64,000 bases of DNA from Desulfitobacterium chlororespirans DSM 11544 (GTDB taxonomy: Bacteria > Bacillota > Desulfitobacteriia > Desulfitobacteriales > Desulfitobacteriaceae): positions 57,289 through 121,288 of the forward strand of contig NZ_FRDN01000017.1 in assembly GCF_900143285.1 (NCBI RefSeq), read 5' to 3'. Shown here piece after piece: positions 8,656 through 18,260 of the stretch. Positions within the stretch are counted from its first letter, which is position 1. Each line of letters opens with the position of its first letter. The notes under the pieces were generated by a model that saw only the letters and a list, made by a program, of their open reading frames with translations, had not been told where the DNA came from and did no database searches. Made by a program: the position numbers and the translations under genes.

Positions 8656-10074
8656 TTGAGAGAACCCTGGGATGATAAACCCCATGAAGAATGCGGAGTA
8701 TTCGGTATTTATGCGCCTGAGCAGGAGGTTGCCCGTCTCACCTATTTCGGGCTCTATGCCTTACAGCACCGGGGACAGGAAAGTGCGGGGATTGCTGTAT
8801 CCAATGGCCGGGATATCCAAGTTCATAAAGGAATGGGACTGGTGGCGGAAGTCTTTTCGGAAAGAATTCTTAAGGAACTTGAACAGGACGGAAAAATGGC
8901 CATTGGCCATGTCCGTTATTCAACCACAGGTTCTAGCCTCCTGACCAATGCCCAACCCTTAGTGGTTCATTACCAAAAGGGTATGATGGCTTTGGCTCAT
9001 AATGGCAATTTAACCAATGCGGGAGAATTGCGGGAGGAATTGGCTAAAGAGGGGGCAGTCTTTCAGACTACTGTGGACTCGGAAGTGATCGTCCAACTGA
9101 TTGCCCGCTACGGCCGGGGGAGCTTAGAGGATGCCCTTGTCAAAACCATGCTGGATTTACAGGGAGCCTATGCTTTGGTAGTGGCCGCAGAAGACAAGAT
9201 TCTGGGGATGCGTGACCCCCATGGCATCCGCCCTTTATGTATTGGCCAGCTGGAAGGACGGTATGTTCTGGCTTCGGAAAGCTGTGGCCTGGATACCATC
9301 GGAGCGGAATTCGTGCGCGATGTCCAGCCCGGGGAGATTGTTACCATCGATGAGGAAGGGCTTCATTCCCGGCAGGGGTTTCCCGCCCAGAAGACCACAG
9401 TCTGTGCCTTCGAATACATTTATTTTGCCCGTCCCGACAGTACCATGGATCAATTGAATGTGACCGAGAGCCGGCGGAGAATGGGCGTTGAGCTGGCCCG
9501 GGAATATCCTGTCGATGCCGATATTGTCATACCGGTACCTGATTCGGGGATGACTGCCGCTCTTGGCTATGCTGAGGAATCCGGCATCCCCTTTGCCCAG
9601 GGATTGCTGAAGAACAGATATGTGGGAAGAACCTTTATTCAACCCACCCAGGAAATGCGGGAAGTAGCTGTGCGCCTGAAGCTCAATGCCAATGCCCAAG
9701 TGATTAAAGGAAAGCGGGTCATTATGATCGATGACTCCATCGTGAGAGGGACCACCAGTTCCCGTATCGTCGAATTGCTGAGAAAGGTGGGAGCCAAGGA
9801 GGTCCATCTGCTCATCTGCTCGCCGCCGGTTCTTTATCCCTGTTACTATGGCATCGATACGGCAGAACGGGAGAAGCTGATTGCTACTCAGCTGGATCGG
9901 GAGGGAATACGTGACTATGTAGGAGCGGATTCTCTGCATTATCTATCGGAAGCAGGCGTTCAGCGGGCTTTAGGCGAGCTGTCGGTCTGTTTGGCCTGCT
10001 TTAATGGGGATTACCCTGCAGGGATACCTGCGGGCACCAGAGAGAAATGGGCAGAATTTAAAGGCAAGTGCTAA
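8656..10074 (+). CDS. purF: Amidophosphoribosyltransferase, iron-sulfur type
   Basis: Commits PRPP to purine synthesis by making phosphoribosylamine from glutamine. TTG start after GGAGGG. The first twelve residues (MREPWDDKPHEE) look like the propeptide removed to expose C13 as the N-terminal nucleophile of the Ntn glutaminase domain (CGVFGIYA). The C-terminal half has the PRPP motif VIMIDDSIVRGTT. C250, C445 and C448 plus C388 or C396 match the four cysteines that hold a 4Fe-4S cluster in the Bacillus enzyme, which makes the oxygen-sensitive form. Fits an anaerobe. Confidence 0.96.
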   Translation: MREPWDDKPHEECGVFGIYAPEQEVARLTYFGLYALQHRGQESAGIAVSNGRDIQVHKGMGLVAEVFSERILKELEQDGKMAIGHVRYSTTGSSLLTNAQPLVVHYQKGMMALAHNGNLTNAGELREELAKEGAVFQTTVDSEVIVQLIARYGRGSLEDALVKTMLDLQGAYALVVAAEDKILGMRDPHGIRPLCIGQLEGRYVLASESCGLDTIGAEFVRDVQPGEIVTIDEEGLHSRQGFPAQKTTVCAFEYIYFARPDSTMDQLNVTESRRRMGVELAREYPVDADIVIPVPDSGMTAALGYAEESGIPFAQGLLKNRYVGRTFIQPTQEMREVAVRLKLNANAQVIKGKRVIMIDDSIVRGTTSSRIVELLRKVGAKEVHLLICSPPVLYPCYYGIDTAEREKLIATQLDREGIRDYVGADSLHYLSEAGVQRALGELSVCLACFNGDYPAGIPAGTREKWAEFKGKC

Positions 10075-10115
10075 GAGATAACGCTGAGTGGGTTGCATAG
10101 AAAGGTGGTTCTGTA

Positions 10116-11135
10116 ATGGGATATTCTTATCGGCAGGCCGGTGTGGACATTGATGCGGGAAACCAGGCGGTGGAACTGATGAAGCCTGCAGTAAAACGGA
10201 CCGTTCGTCCGGAGGTTATGGGAGGGCTGGGCGGATTTGGCGGGCTGTTTGCCCTGGATCTTAAAAAATATCCGGAACCGGTTCTGGTCTCGGGGACGGA
10301 TGGGGTGGGAACGAAGCTTAAGCTGGCGTTTCAGATGAACCGTCATGATACCATTGGCCAGGATGCGGTGGCCATGTGTGTCAATGATATATTAGTTCAA
10401 GGTGCGGAGCCTTTATTCTTTCTCGATTATCTCGCCGTAGGAAAACTGGTTCCGGAGCGGGTAGCCGAGGTGGTCGGCGGCATCGCCAAAGGCTGTGAAT
10501 TGGCAGGCTGTGCCCTGATTGGAGGAGAGACAGCAGAGATGCCGGGCTTTTATGCCGAAGGGGAATACGACATTGCCGGTTTTGCCGTGGGAGCAGTGAA
10601 TCGGCCTGACCTGATCGACGGTTCACAAATCCAGGAAGGGGATGTTCTGATCGGACTTCCTTCTTCAGGATTTCATAGCAATGGCTATTCTTTAGTACGT
10701 AAAATTTTTACCCCCGATCTATGGGAGAAAGACTATCCGGAGCTGGGGGAAAGTTTAGGTGAAGCTTTAATTAGGCCCACCCGAATCTATGTCAAAAGTG
10801 TCCTTCCCCTCATAGAAAGCCGCAAAGTTCTTGGTATGGCCCATATTACCGGGGGAGGTCTTACGGAAAATATTCCCCGGATTCTCCCTGAAGGATTGGG
10901 AATAACGATCGATCGCTCCGCTTGGCAGGTCCCGGCCCTCTTCACCCTTTTGCAAAAGCTGGGTGAGGTGGAGGAAGCAGAAATGCTGCGCACCTTCAAT
11001 ATGGGTATTGGCTTTGTGCTGATCGCTCATCCTCAGGATGTCGACTTTATTCAGACTCAGCTCCAGGCAGCCGGTGAAAAGTGCTTTGTCTTAGGAGAGG
11101 TAAGCGGGCAAAGCGAAGGAGTGAGTTATCTTTGA
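10116..11135 (+). CDS. purM: Phosphoribosylformylglycinamidine cyclo-ligase (AIR synthetase)
   Basis: Closes the imidazole ring from FGAM. The 339-residue protein has [13 protein letters not shown] at the N-terminus, [10 protein letters not shown] and [11 protein letters not shown], all AIRS family motifs. ATG 10116 lies behind GGTGG. Its TGA overlaps the ATG of purN by one base, implying translational coupling. Confidence 0.96.
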   Translation: MGYSYRQAGVDIDAGNQAVELMKPAVKRTVRPEVMGGLGGFGGLFALDLKKYPEPVLVSGTDGVGTKLKLAFQMNRHDTIGQDAVAMCVNDILVQGAEPLFFLDYLAVGKLVPERVAEVVGGIAKGCELAGCALIGGETAEMPGFYAEGEYDIAGFAVGAVNRPDLIDGSQIQEGDVLIGLPSSGFHSNGYSLVRKIFTPDLWEKDYPELGESLGEALIRPTRIYVKSVLPLIESRKVLGMAHITGGGLTENIPRILPEGLGITIDRSAWQVPALFTLLQKLGEVEEAEMLRTFNMGIGFVLIAHPQDVDFIQTQLQAAGEKCFVLGEVSGQSEGVSYL

Positions 11136-11734
11136 TGCGGATTGGAGTGCTTGCGTCAGGGCGCGGGAGCAATTTGCAAGCCTTAATTGAAGCCTGGAAG
11201 CTTGGCGAATTAAACGGGGAACTGGTGGCTGTGGGTTCGGACCATGAAGAGGCCCAGGCTCTCAAAAGAGCGGTAGAGGCTGGAATACCCCATGGTGCCT
11301 TTCCTTTGAGCCGGTTTTCTTCCCGCCAGGAGCAGGAGAAAGCGATCCTGACCTGGCTGCGGGAACAAAAGGTGGAGCTTTTGGCCTTAGCCGGATTTAT
11401 GAGGGTTTTAAGCAAGGAGTTTCTCCAGGATATTCAGATTCCTGTGCTCAATATCCACCCCTCCCTTTTGCCCTCTTTCCAAGGGTTGCATGCCCAAAGG
11501 CAAGCCCTTGACTACGGGGTCAAGATCTCCGGATGCACAGTTCATTTTGTGGATGAAGGTCTGGACAGCGGTCCCATTATTGCCCAAGAAGCGGTGCTGG
11601 TTTTGCCGGGGGATACGGAAGATTCCTTGTCTGCCCGTATCCTGGAAGCTGAGCATCGTCTTTATCCGGAAGTAGTAGGATGGGTGGCCGGTGGACGGAT
11701 CAAAAGAAATGGACGCATCGTAGTTAAGATATAG
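11135..11734 (+). CDS. purN: Phosphoribosylglycinamide formyltransferase (10-formyl-THF type)
   Basis: Formylates GAR. The 199-residue protein begins [20 protein letters not shown] and contains NIHPSLLPSFQG (catalytic Asn/His) and the downstream Asp in HFVDEGLDSGPII. ATG 11135 overlaps the purM stop (TGATG). An upstream in-frame start at 11081 would read 18 extra residues inside purM and lacks a better ribosome site. Confidence 0.95.
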   Translation: MRIGVLASGRGSNLQALIEAWKLGELNGELVAVGSDHEEAQALKRAVEAGIPHGAFPLSRFSSRQEQEKAILTWLREQKVELLALAGFMRVLSKEFLQDIQIPVLNIHPSLLPSFQGLHAQRQALDYGVKISGCTVHFVDEGLDSGPIIAQEAVLVLPGDTEDSLSARILEAEHRLYPEVVGWVAGGRIKRNGRIVVKI

Positions 11735-11786
11735 GTATAGTAAAATAAAATGAGCGGTTGTAAAGGAATTGGATGGGGGTTTTTTG

Positions 11787-13343
11787 ATGAATCGTCGAGC
11801 TGTGCTCAGTGTCTCCAATAAGACAGGTCTTGTGGAGCTTGCCCGAGGACTTGTGGAATTGGGTTTTGACTTGATTTCTACCGGCGGCACCTTTAAAACG
11901 TTGACCGAAGCGGGGCTGCCTGTTCGCTATGTTACCGAGGTCACGGGATTTCCGGAGATTCTGGATGGGCGGGTCAAGACCCTTCATCCTAAGATTCATG
12001 GCGGTATTTTGGCCAGAGCTACGGAAGAACATTTGCAGCAGCTGGAGGACAACGACATCGGGTTGATTGAGCTTGTGGTGGTCAATCTCTATCCCTTTAA
12101 GGAGACCATTGCCAAGCCGGGGGTTTCCTTCCAGGAAGCTATTGAAAATATCGATATTGGCGGTCCTTCCATGGTTCGTGCTGCGGCAAAGAATCAAGAG
12201 CGGGTGAGTATCGTCGTCAATCCGGAGCGGTACCCGGAGGTGCTTCAGGCCCTGCGTGAGCAAGGGGAAATTCCGTATGATATGCGTAAGCGTTTGGCGG
12301 CAGAGGCTTTTGCCCATACAGCCGAATATGATCAGTGCATTGCCGGGTATTTGACGGCGGAGCTTGCTGGGGAATCCCCGTCCTTTTCCCCTTCCCCTTT
12401 CCCTGCAACCATAATACTTGGGGGCCAAAAGGCTCAGGAGCTTCGCTATGGGGAAAACCCTGCTCAGAAGGCGGCCTTTTACCGGGGGGCGGATGCAGCA
12501 GGCACCTTGGCCTATGGTGAACAGATTCAGGGTAAAGAATTATCCTATAACAATTGGATGGATATGGACGCAGCCTGGGGGATTGTTCAGGATTTCTGTG
12601 ATCCGGCCTGTGCTATTATTAAGCACACCAATCCCTGCGGTACAGCATTGGGGAAAACTGCTTTGGAAGCTTATGAAAAGGCCCTGGCAGCGGACCCGGT
12701 CTCGGCCTTTGGCGGAATTATCGCCTTTAACCGGACCGTCGATGCTGAATGTGCCGCCTCACTTAAGGCTCACTTCTATGAAGTTATCGTCGCCCATGGG
12801 TTCAGCTCTGAAGCCAGGGCAATACTACAGGAAAAGAAAAACCTTCGTCTCGTCAAAGTGGCACAGGACGGGAAGCCAACGCATACGCCCTGGAAAGTTC
12901 GTTCCATTCAAGGGGGATTTTTAATTCAGGAAGAGGATGGGGGGACTACGCCGATCTCCGCATGGGAGGTCGTCAGCAAGCGCCAGCCTGAACCTGAAGA
13001 TCTTCGTGAACTGGACTTTGCTTGGCGGGTAGTAAAGCATGTCAAATCCAATGCCATTGTACTGGCCAAAGCCGGCCAAACCCTCGGCGTGGGAGCAGGA
13101 CAGATGAATCGGGTTGGCTCAGTTAAGATTGCTTTAGAACAGGCGGGCGATAAAGCCCAAGGGGCTTATCTGGCTTCCGATGCCTTTTTCCCATTCCCCG
13201 ATTCCCTGGAGGAGGCGGCGAAGGTAGGCGTGCGGGCTGTGGTTCAACCGGGGGGATCCGTCAGAGATGCAGAAGTTATCGAAGCGGCTGACCGTTTGAA
13301 TTTGATTATGGTGTTTACACACCGCCGGCATTTTAAGCATTAA
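11787..13343 (+). CDS. purH: Bifunctional AICAR transformylase / IMP cyclohydrolase
   Basis: Performs the last two steps to IMP. N-terminal MGS-like cyclohydrolase (SNKTGLVELARGL, STGGT, GGRVKTLHPKIHGGIL-type region with DGRVKTLHPKIHGG) is followed by the transformylase (ELSYNNWMDMDAAW, IKHTNPCG). 518 residues from ATG 11787, behind GGGGG; a TTG three bases earlier is possible. Ends at 13343, after which a 676-base repeat block separates it from purD. Confidence 0.96.
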   Translation: MNRRAVLSVSNKTGLVELARGLVELGFDLISTGGTFKTLTEAGLPVRYVTEVTGFPEILDGRVKTLHPKIHGGILARATEEHLQQLEDNDIGLIELVVVNLYPFKETIAKPGVSFQEAIENIDIGGPSMVRAAAKNQERVSIVVNPERYPEVLQALREQGEIPYDMRKRLAAEAFAHTAEYDQCIAGYLTAELAGESPSFSPSPFPATIILGGQKAQELRYGENPAQKAAFYRGADAAGTLAYGEQIQGKELSYNNWMDMDAAWGIVQDFCDPACAIIKHTNPCGTALGKTALEAYEKALAADPVSAFGGIIAFNRTVDAECAASLKAHFYEVIVAHGFSSEARAILQEKKNLRLVKVAQDGKPTHTPWKVRSIQGGFLIQEEDGGTTPISAWEVVSKRQPEPEDLRELDFAWRVVKHVKSNAIVLAKAGQTLGVGAGQMNRVGSVKIALEQAGDKAQGAYLASDAFFPFPDSLEEAAKVGVRAVVQPGGSVRDAEVIEAADRLNLIMVFTHRRHFKH

Positions 13344-13407
13344 GGATGGCCCTATATGCTGGTGTTGTGGCTATCAGCGGAGAGTGAAAAGGGTTTTGTT
13401 CGGGTCG

Positions 13408-13586
13408 CGTAGCTTTACGCACAACGGTCTCTCCATAGCTCCAGGGTTGGTTCACTCGCTTTCTTAACAGCTACGCCAAACCCCCCGGCTTTCTGCATGT
13501 TAACCGTGGCTTCGCTTCGTTAAGAAAGCCTCGTTAACCTGACCGCCCCTCCGCTAAATCCGTTCCCTTTTGTGCGTAAAGCTACG
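13408..13586. mobile_element. MITE-like repeat family 2, copy A
   Basis: Non-coding 179-base unit with terminal inverted repeats CGTAGCTTTACGCACAA (13408-13424) and TTGTGCGTAAAGCTACG (13570-13586), which are perfect complements. Inside, GCTTTCTTAAC and GTTAAGAAAGC form a second inverted pair, so the unit folds as one long imperfect hairpin. A diverged copy in the opposite orientation lies at 30924-31104. Confidence 0.8.
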
Positions 13587-13646
13587 TCTTACGGGACTTT
13601 AGCACAGTCTTTTTCGCGGCCATCTATTGAGCTTTTCCCGGGAGGT

Positions 13647-13692
13647 AGCCGACCTTGCCGCCTCAAGCGGCGTCGGTAAAGACGGAAAAAGC
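13647..13692. repeat. Short repeat module shared by the two composite blocks, copy A
   Basis: A stretch containing the hairpin GCCGCCTCAAGCGGC and GTCGGTAAAGACGG recurs in inverted orientation at 30773-30816. It sits between the two MITE-like units in both blocks. Confidence 0.6.
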
Positions 13693-13758
13693 GGCTTGAG
13701 TCAGGAGACTTACTCCACCTTTCCCGCAACGCTCTGCTTGCTCAAACTCAAAAAACAG

Positions 13759-13972
13759 CCCAAGGATTTTGCTTTACGGTAGGAAGCGAATTTAAGCGAG
13801 CGGAAACAAAACTTCGCGAAAAGCACGCAGCGGAGAAAGGTTGGAAACAGGACGTTTCCAACCGGCTATGAGGCAGGAGCCGATTTAGCCGGGCACCTTT
13901 CGGAGCGGAGGGCTTGAGTGTTAGTTTTGGCCGCGCAGCTTATGGAGCGACCGGTGTAAAGCAAAATCCTGG
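13759..13972. mobile_element. MITE-like repeat family 1, copy A (reverse orientation)
   Basis: 214-base non-coding unit bounded by CCAAGGATTTTGCTTTAC and the near complement TGTAAAGCAAAATCCTGG. A central hairpin GGTTGGAAAC-GTCC-GTTTCCAACC is conserved, and the two halves are imperfect complements over much of their length. It is the reverse complement of copies at 30494-30707 and 52577-52789. It fills the region just before purD. Confidence 0.85.
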
Positions 13973-14019
13973 AGAACTGCTTTCAGTCAGTCTAAATCAA
14001 ATAGTAAAGAAGGTGCCCC

Positions 14020-15279
14020 ATGGCTAAGAAAGTCTTAATAGTAGGCAATGGCGGCAGGGAACATGCCCTTGCCTGGAAAATAGCCCAAAGCCCGGAGGTC
14101 GGGAAATTGTACGTTGCTCCGGGAAACGCCGGAACTCAGGAATGGAATGTGGCGATTTCGGCTACAGATATCCCCGGGTTGCTTGAATTTGCCCAAAAGG
14201 AAGGCATTGATTTGACAATTGTGGGCCCTGAGGCACCTTTGACTTTAGGGATTGTAGACGCTTTCCAAAAAGAAGGATTGAGGATTTTCGGACCCACTCA
14301 AGGAGCCGCCCGACTGGAGGGCAGCAAATCTTTTGCCAAGGAAATCATGGAGGCGGCAGGGGTTCCCACGGCTCAAAGCCGGGTATTCCCTGAACCGGAG
14401 CAGGCCAAGGAATATATCAAACAGATGGGAGCACCGATCGTCTTAAAAGCCGATGGCTTAGCAGCCGGCAAAGGTGTGATTGTGGCCATGGATTTGGACA
14501 CAGCTTTGACGGCTGTGGATGAGTTAATGGACGGCTCTTTAGGCGAATCGGGAAAATTGCTTCTGGTTGAAGAATATCTGGAAGGTCAGGAAGTCAGCTT
14601 GCTCTGCCTCTGTGATGGTGAGCATGCGGTTGCTTTAGTCCCTGTTCAGGACCATAAACGGGCTTTGGATGGGGATCAGGGTTTGAACACCGGCGGCATG
14701 GGGACCTATAGCCCCCCGCCTTTCTGGAATCAGGAGCTGGAAGAGGAGGCACTAAGAACCATCGTGCAGCCCACTTTACAAGTCATGAAGGATAAGGGGA
14801 TGCCCTTTCAAGGGGTTCTTTTTGCCGGGCTGATGCTGACTAAAGACGGTCCGAAAACTTTGGAATTTAATGTCCGCTTCGGCGATCCGGAAACCCAAGT
14901 GGTGATGGCCCGTATGGAATCGGATTTATTCAAGGTTCTTTGGGCCTGTACGGAAGGACAGAGCGAGGATCTAAAGCTGGCTTGGAAAAAAGAAACGGCA
15001 CTTTGTATCGTTATGGCCGCACCGGGCTATCCTATGGCCTATGAAAAAGGTATTTCGATCACTTTGCCTGAAGTCCTTGCTCAAGAGAGCGTGATTTTTC
15101 ATGCCGGGACTGCCCTTTTTTCGGGAGGAGAACTGCAAAGCTCCGGAGGAAGGGTCTTGGGCGTAACGGCTTGGGGAGATGATCTTAACCAGGCCCGTCA
15201 ATTGGGATATGCTTTAGTCGAAAAAATAAATTTCCCCGGCGCTCATTATCGGAAAGATATTGGGGTAAAAGGTCTTTAG
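14020..15279 (+). CDS. purD: Phosphoribosylamine-glycine ligase (GAR synthetase)
   Basis: ATP-grasp enzyme making GAR from phosphoribosylamine and glycine. 419 residues, MAKKVLIVGNGGREHALAWK at the start, GPEAPLTLGIVDAF, KADGLAAGKGVIVA (ATP-grasp) and LEFNVRFGDPETQ (Mg ligands). ATG follows AGAAGGTG. It is cut off from the rest of the pur operon by the repeat block 13.4-13.97 kb. No promoter is obvious in between, so read-through is likely. Confidence 0.96.
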   Translation: MAKKVLIVGNGGREHALAWKIAQSPEVGKLYVAPGNAGTQEWNVAISATDIPGLLEFAQKEGIDLTIVGPEAPLTLGIVDAFQKEGLRIFGPTQGAARLEGSKSFAKEIMEAAGVPTAQSRVFPEPEQAKEYIKQMGAPIVLKADGLAAGKGVIVAMDLDTALTAVDELMDGSLGESGKLLLVEEYLEGQEVSLLCLCDGEHAVALVPVQDHKRALDGDQGLNTGGMGTYSPPPFWNQELEEEALRTIVQPTLQVMKDKGMPFQGVLFAGLMLTKDGPKTLEFNVRFGDPETQVVMARMESDLFKVLWACTEGQSEDLKLAWKKETALCIVMAAPGYPMAYEKGISITLPEVLAQESVIFHAGTALFSGGELQSSGGRVLGVTAWGDDLNQARQLGYALVEKINFPGAHYRKDIGVKGL

Positions 15280-15358
15280 TTTGGCTTTTCCTCTTGTGAC
15301 CTTAGGTTGTCCTATCTTCATATAATGAAGGCAGGACGACGTTCAAGGGGGGAAGGGT

Positions 15359-15913
15359 GTGTACATCTATCGAAAAAGGTTCTTTTATCCAATCCATGTG
15401 GAAAGGCCCGATCCGGTCCTGGCTAAAGAATTGCTGGAGCATTATGGTGGAAGGGATGGAGAACTCACCCAGGCAGTTCAGTACTTAAATCATCAGGTTA
15501 ATATAGACAATCGTTTTTTGCGTGAACTTTTGGGACTCATCATGGCGGAAGAACTTGCTCATTTAGAGACTTTATCGGCAATGATTACCAAGCTGGGCGG
15601 GGAGGTCGCTCGCTTAAGTGATCATGAGGATATTCCCTGGTCTCTTTCCTATGTAAATCAGTACTCTGAACCGGATAAACTTTTAAAAGCGAATGCTGCC
15701 TTGGAAAAGAGAGCACGCCTTTTGTATGAGAAGCATGCAGCTATGACCCAGGATCCTGGGGTGAAACGTCTGCTTACTTTTTTAGCCCGGCGTGAAGGAG
15801 TTCACCAGAGGCTTCTCTATCGATGTTATAAGGTTCTGACTGAAGGGGGAACTTCAGAGCAGTATATGGAGATTATCTATGAGTATAAAATGAGCCTCCA
15901 GGTATTAGAGTGA
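15359..15913 (+). CDS. cotJC: CotJC-like spore coat protein (manganese-catalase fold)
   Basis: 184 residues beginning MYIYRKRFFYPIHVERPDPVLA, followed by YGGRDGELTQAVQYLNHQV and LIMAEELAHLETL, the ferritin-like metal-site pattern of the CotJC/manganese catalase family. Full-length CotJC has additional C-terminal metal ligands; EGVHQRLLYR here fits the E-x2-H motif. GTG start behind AAGGGGGGAAGG. It stands alone without cotJA or cotJB. A hairpin and the sequence CATATAAT lie just upstream (15309-15337), which could be a sporulation promoter. Confidence 0.7.
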   Translation: MYIYRKRFFYPIHVERPDPVLAKELLEHYGGRDGELTQAVQYLNHQVNIDNRFLRELLGLIMAEELAHLETLSAMITKLGGEVARLSDHEDIPWSLSYVNQYSEPDKLLKANAALEKRARLLYEKHAAMTQDPGVKRLLTFLARREGVHQRLLYRCYKVLTEGGTSEQYMEIIYEYKMSLQVLE

Positions 15914-15971
15914 GACAGCTGGTTCAGATCATCTAATAAGTGATAGAGGAAGCAGGCAATTGAAAATGCAA

Positions 15972-16005
15972 AAAGAAGCTTATCCACAAGCTTCTTTATT
16001 TTTTT
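15972..16005. terminator. Terminator after the cotJC-like gene
   Basis: AAAGAAGCTT and AAGCTTCTTT form a perfect 10-base stem with a six-base loop, followed by ATTTTTTTA. Confidence 0.8.
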
Positions 16006-16060
16006 ACTAAATTTTGCTAAACTATATAAAATTATCAGTAATTTTTACAGGAGGATAAAG

Positions 16061-17416
16061 ATGAGTATATCACAGCGAATAGAAAAACTGCCGGTTAAGA
16101 GATTTCACTATATACTCCTTATCTCTGCAGGTTTAGGATGGATGTTTGATTCCATGGATACGGGCATTATTTCCTTTGTCCTGCCGGTGCTGATGAAGAC
16201 TTGGGGATTAACCCCGGAACAGGCGGGAAATATCGGGAGTGTCGGCCTGTTAGGAATGGCTCTGGGAGCTATTTTGTCCGGAAGTGTGGCGGATCGAATC
16301 GGCAGAAAAAAGGTCTTTGCCTTTACCTTGGTGGTGTATTCTTTGGCTACCGGATTATGCGGTCTGGCTTGGAGCTATGGCTCTCTTTTGTTCTTTCGCT
16401 TTCTGGTGGGGTTTGGTTTGGGGGGGCAATTGCCAGTTGCGGTAACTTTGGTTAGTGAGTTCACCCCCGCTAAGCACCGAGGGAAATTTCTGGTCCTCTT
16501 GGAGAGCTTCTGGGCCATAGGATGGCTCCTGGCCTCTGTTATTTCCTACCTGATCATTCCCAATTATGGTTGGCATATTGCTTTTTTCATTGGTGCTATT
16601 CCGGCTCTTTACGTTTTTTATCTCTGGAAGTACATTCCGGAGTCACCTCGGTTTCTTGAGGAACAGGGAAGAATACAGGAGGCTGAGGCAGTGTATCGCC
16701 TGGTCGCTGGGGAGACAGGCTCTGATGTAAAGGAGGGCAGAACTGCTGAGGAGGCAAAACGTGAAAACAGGCAACCCCAGAAGAGTGCAGCCAAGGCTAA
16801 AGTGCTGAAGCGAGTCACAGTAGCGGAATTGTTTTCCCGGAAGTTCCTGCGCAGAACGGTATTCCTCTGGCTGCTTTGGTTTGGAATCGTGTATTCTTAC
16901 TACGGAATTTTTACATGGCTGCCCTCTATTCTTGCCTTAAAGGGTTTTTCCCTGACCAAGAGCTTCAGCTATGTCATCATTATGACCTTGGCTCAGATCC
17001 CCGGCTATTTCAGCGCGGCATTTCTGGTCGATCGCATTGGGCGCAAGCCTACCTTGACAGCTTTTGTTTTAGGTACAGCGATCAGCGCTTATTTCTTTGG
17101 ACTGGGCAACAGCGTGGCGATGATTCTTGTCTTTGGTTCCCTCATGTCTTTCTTTAATCTTGGCGCCTGGGGAATTCTCTACACCTATACTCCTGAGCTT
17201 TATCCTACCAGAGCCCGGGGAACCGGTGCCGGCTGGGCCGCCGGGTTTGGCCGCATCGGCGGTATCTTAGCCCCTATGGTGGTAGGCCGTATGCTGGGAG
17301 CGGAAATGCCTACAGAAACGGTTTTCCTGATGTTCGCCGGAGTGCTCATCCTCGTTGTGTTTAATGTCCTCATTCTTGGCGAAGAGACGAAAGGCCGACC
17401 CATGGATGAACTATAG
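16061..17416 (+). CDS. MFS transporter, NiaP/aromatic-acid symporter-like
   Basis: 451 residues with about twelve membrane segments. MFS signatures are GSVADRIGRKK in loop 2-3, RFLVGFGLGGQLPVAVTLVSE in TM4-5, and VDRIGRKPTL in loop 8-9. The DSMDTG motif in TM1 and YIPESPRFLEE resemble the sugar/aromatic acid/nicotinate branch (NiaP, PcaK). A charged loop of about 45 residues separates TM6 and TM7. ATG behind CAGGAGG. No metabolic neighbours point to a substrate. Its stop overlaps the convergent next gene by six bases. Confidence 0.75.
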   Translation: MSISQRIEKLPVKRFHYILLISAGLGWMFDSMDTGIISFVLPVLMKTWGLTPEQAGNIGSVGLLGMALGAILSGSVADRIGRKKVFAFTLVVYSLATGLCGLAWSYGSLLFFRFLVGFGLGGQLPVAVTLVSEFTPAKHRGKFLVLLESFWAIGWLLASVISYLIIPNYGWHIAFFIGAIPALYVFYLWKYIPESPRFLEEQGRIQEAEAVYRLVAGETGSDVKEGRTAEEAKRENRQPQKSAAKAKVLKRVTVAELFSRKFLRRTVFLWLLWFGIVYSYYGIFTWLPSILALKGFSLTKSFSYVIIMTLAQIPGYFSAAFLVDRIGRKPTLTAFVLGTAISAYFFGLGNSVAMILVFGSLMSFFNLGAWGILYTYTPELYPTRARGTGAGWAAGFGRIGGILAPMVVGRMLGAEMPTETVFLMFAGVLILVVFNVLILGEETKGRPMDEL

Positions 17417-18112
17417 AATCTCCTTGGTGCGGTAATCCCAGAAGCGGTTGGATACCAGGCGGAGGCAGAAGGGATGTTTGCTCCAGTTTTCAATGTTGTC
17501 CAGGGAGAGCAGCAAAGCATAGGCTTGCCGGCAGGTGCCCAGTAAAGGATAATTTTTGCATAGATAAGCAAGGTTGGTGAGAATGGCTTCCTGACGTTCC
17601 TGGTGGAAAAGGTTCTGCACATAGCGGCGGCTTAAAGGGCTTAGCCGGTATTGCGCCAGTTCGGAGGCTAAGGGTCTCAGCTCATCCCTGCTGAAATGAA
17701 TGACCATCAGTTGAGGCAAATCCGCGATCAGATCCGCACCCTCTAAAAAGTTAAGGAGATGTTCCTGAATGATGAAGGGAGAGAAAGGAAATACTCCCGG
17801 AGTTTCAGCAAGAATGCGGATGCGCAGCAGATTGGCTCGCAGAAAATCCGATTCTTGAGAAACCGGACTGATGGGTGTCTTTTCCAGGTTGCGAATTATT
17901 TGCCCTAAATGGGTATTGCCTTCGCAGGCCAGGTATTCCCATTGGGGAAGCAGGGAAAGCAGGAGCTGGCTGAGATAGGCCCCCTTGGATTCAAATATTT
18001 TATAGCGGGTCAAGGTCGTGAGAGTCTCTTCATTGGGCTCGGTTAGAATGTGGCGCAGCATCTCAGGATGCATGCGCAAACGGGTCTGAATTTTTTTATC
18101 GAAGGAATTCAT
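17411..18112 (-). CDS. Hypothetical protein
   Basis: I do not recognise this 233-residue protein. It is mainly helical, without signal peptide or clear membrane segments, and has hydrophobic heptad-like stretches (LSQLLLSLLPQWEYLA). The start at 18112 (MNSFDKKIQ) is chosen because GAGGAG lies nine bases before it; an in-frame ATG at 18157 has no good ribosome site. Convergent with the MFS gene. Confidence 0.6.
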   Translation of the reverse strand: MNSFDKKIQTRLRMHPEMLRHILTEPNEETLTTLTRYKIFESKGAYLSQLLLSLLPQWEYLACEGNTHLGQIIRNLEKTPISPVSQESDFLRANLLRIRILAETPGVFPFSPFIIQEHLLNFLEGADLIADLPQLMVIHFSRDELRPLASELAQYRLSPLSRRYVQNLFHQERQEAILTNLAYLCKNYPLLGTCRQAYALLLSLDNIENWSKHPFCLRLVSNRFWDYRTKEIL

Positions 18113-18260
18113 AGAGATGTTCTCCTCATGTTCCAGGATGCTGATTGAGTTCTTCATCCTGGGTAATTTGTCTATAGTGTGTGAGGAGTGACCCGTTCTA
18201 TGCCATCAAAAATATGGTAATCATGGAAGGGGTAAGTACAGGCATTAAAGAAACTTATCT

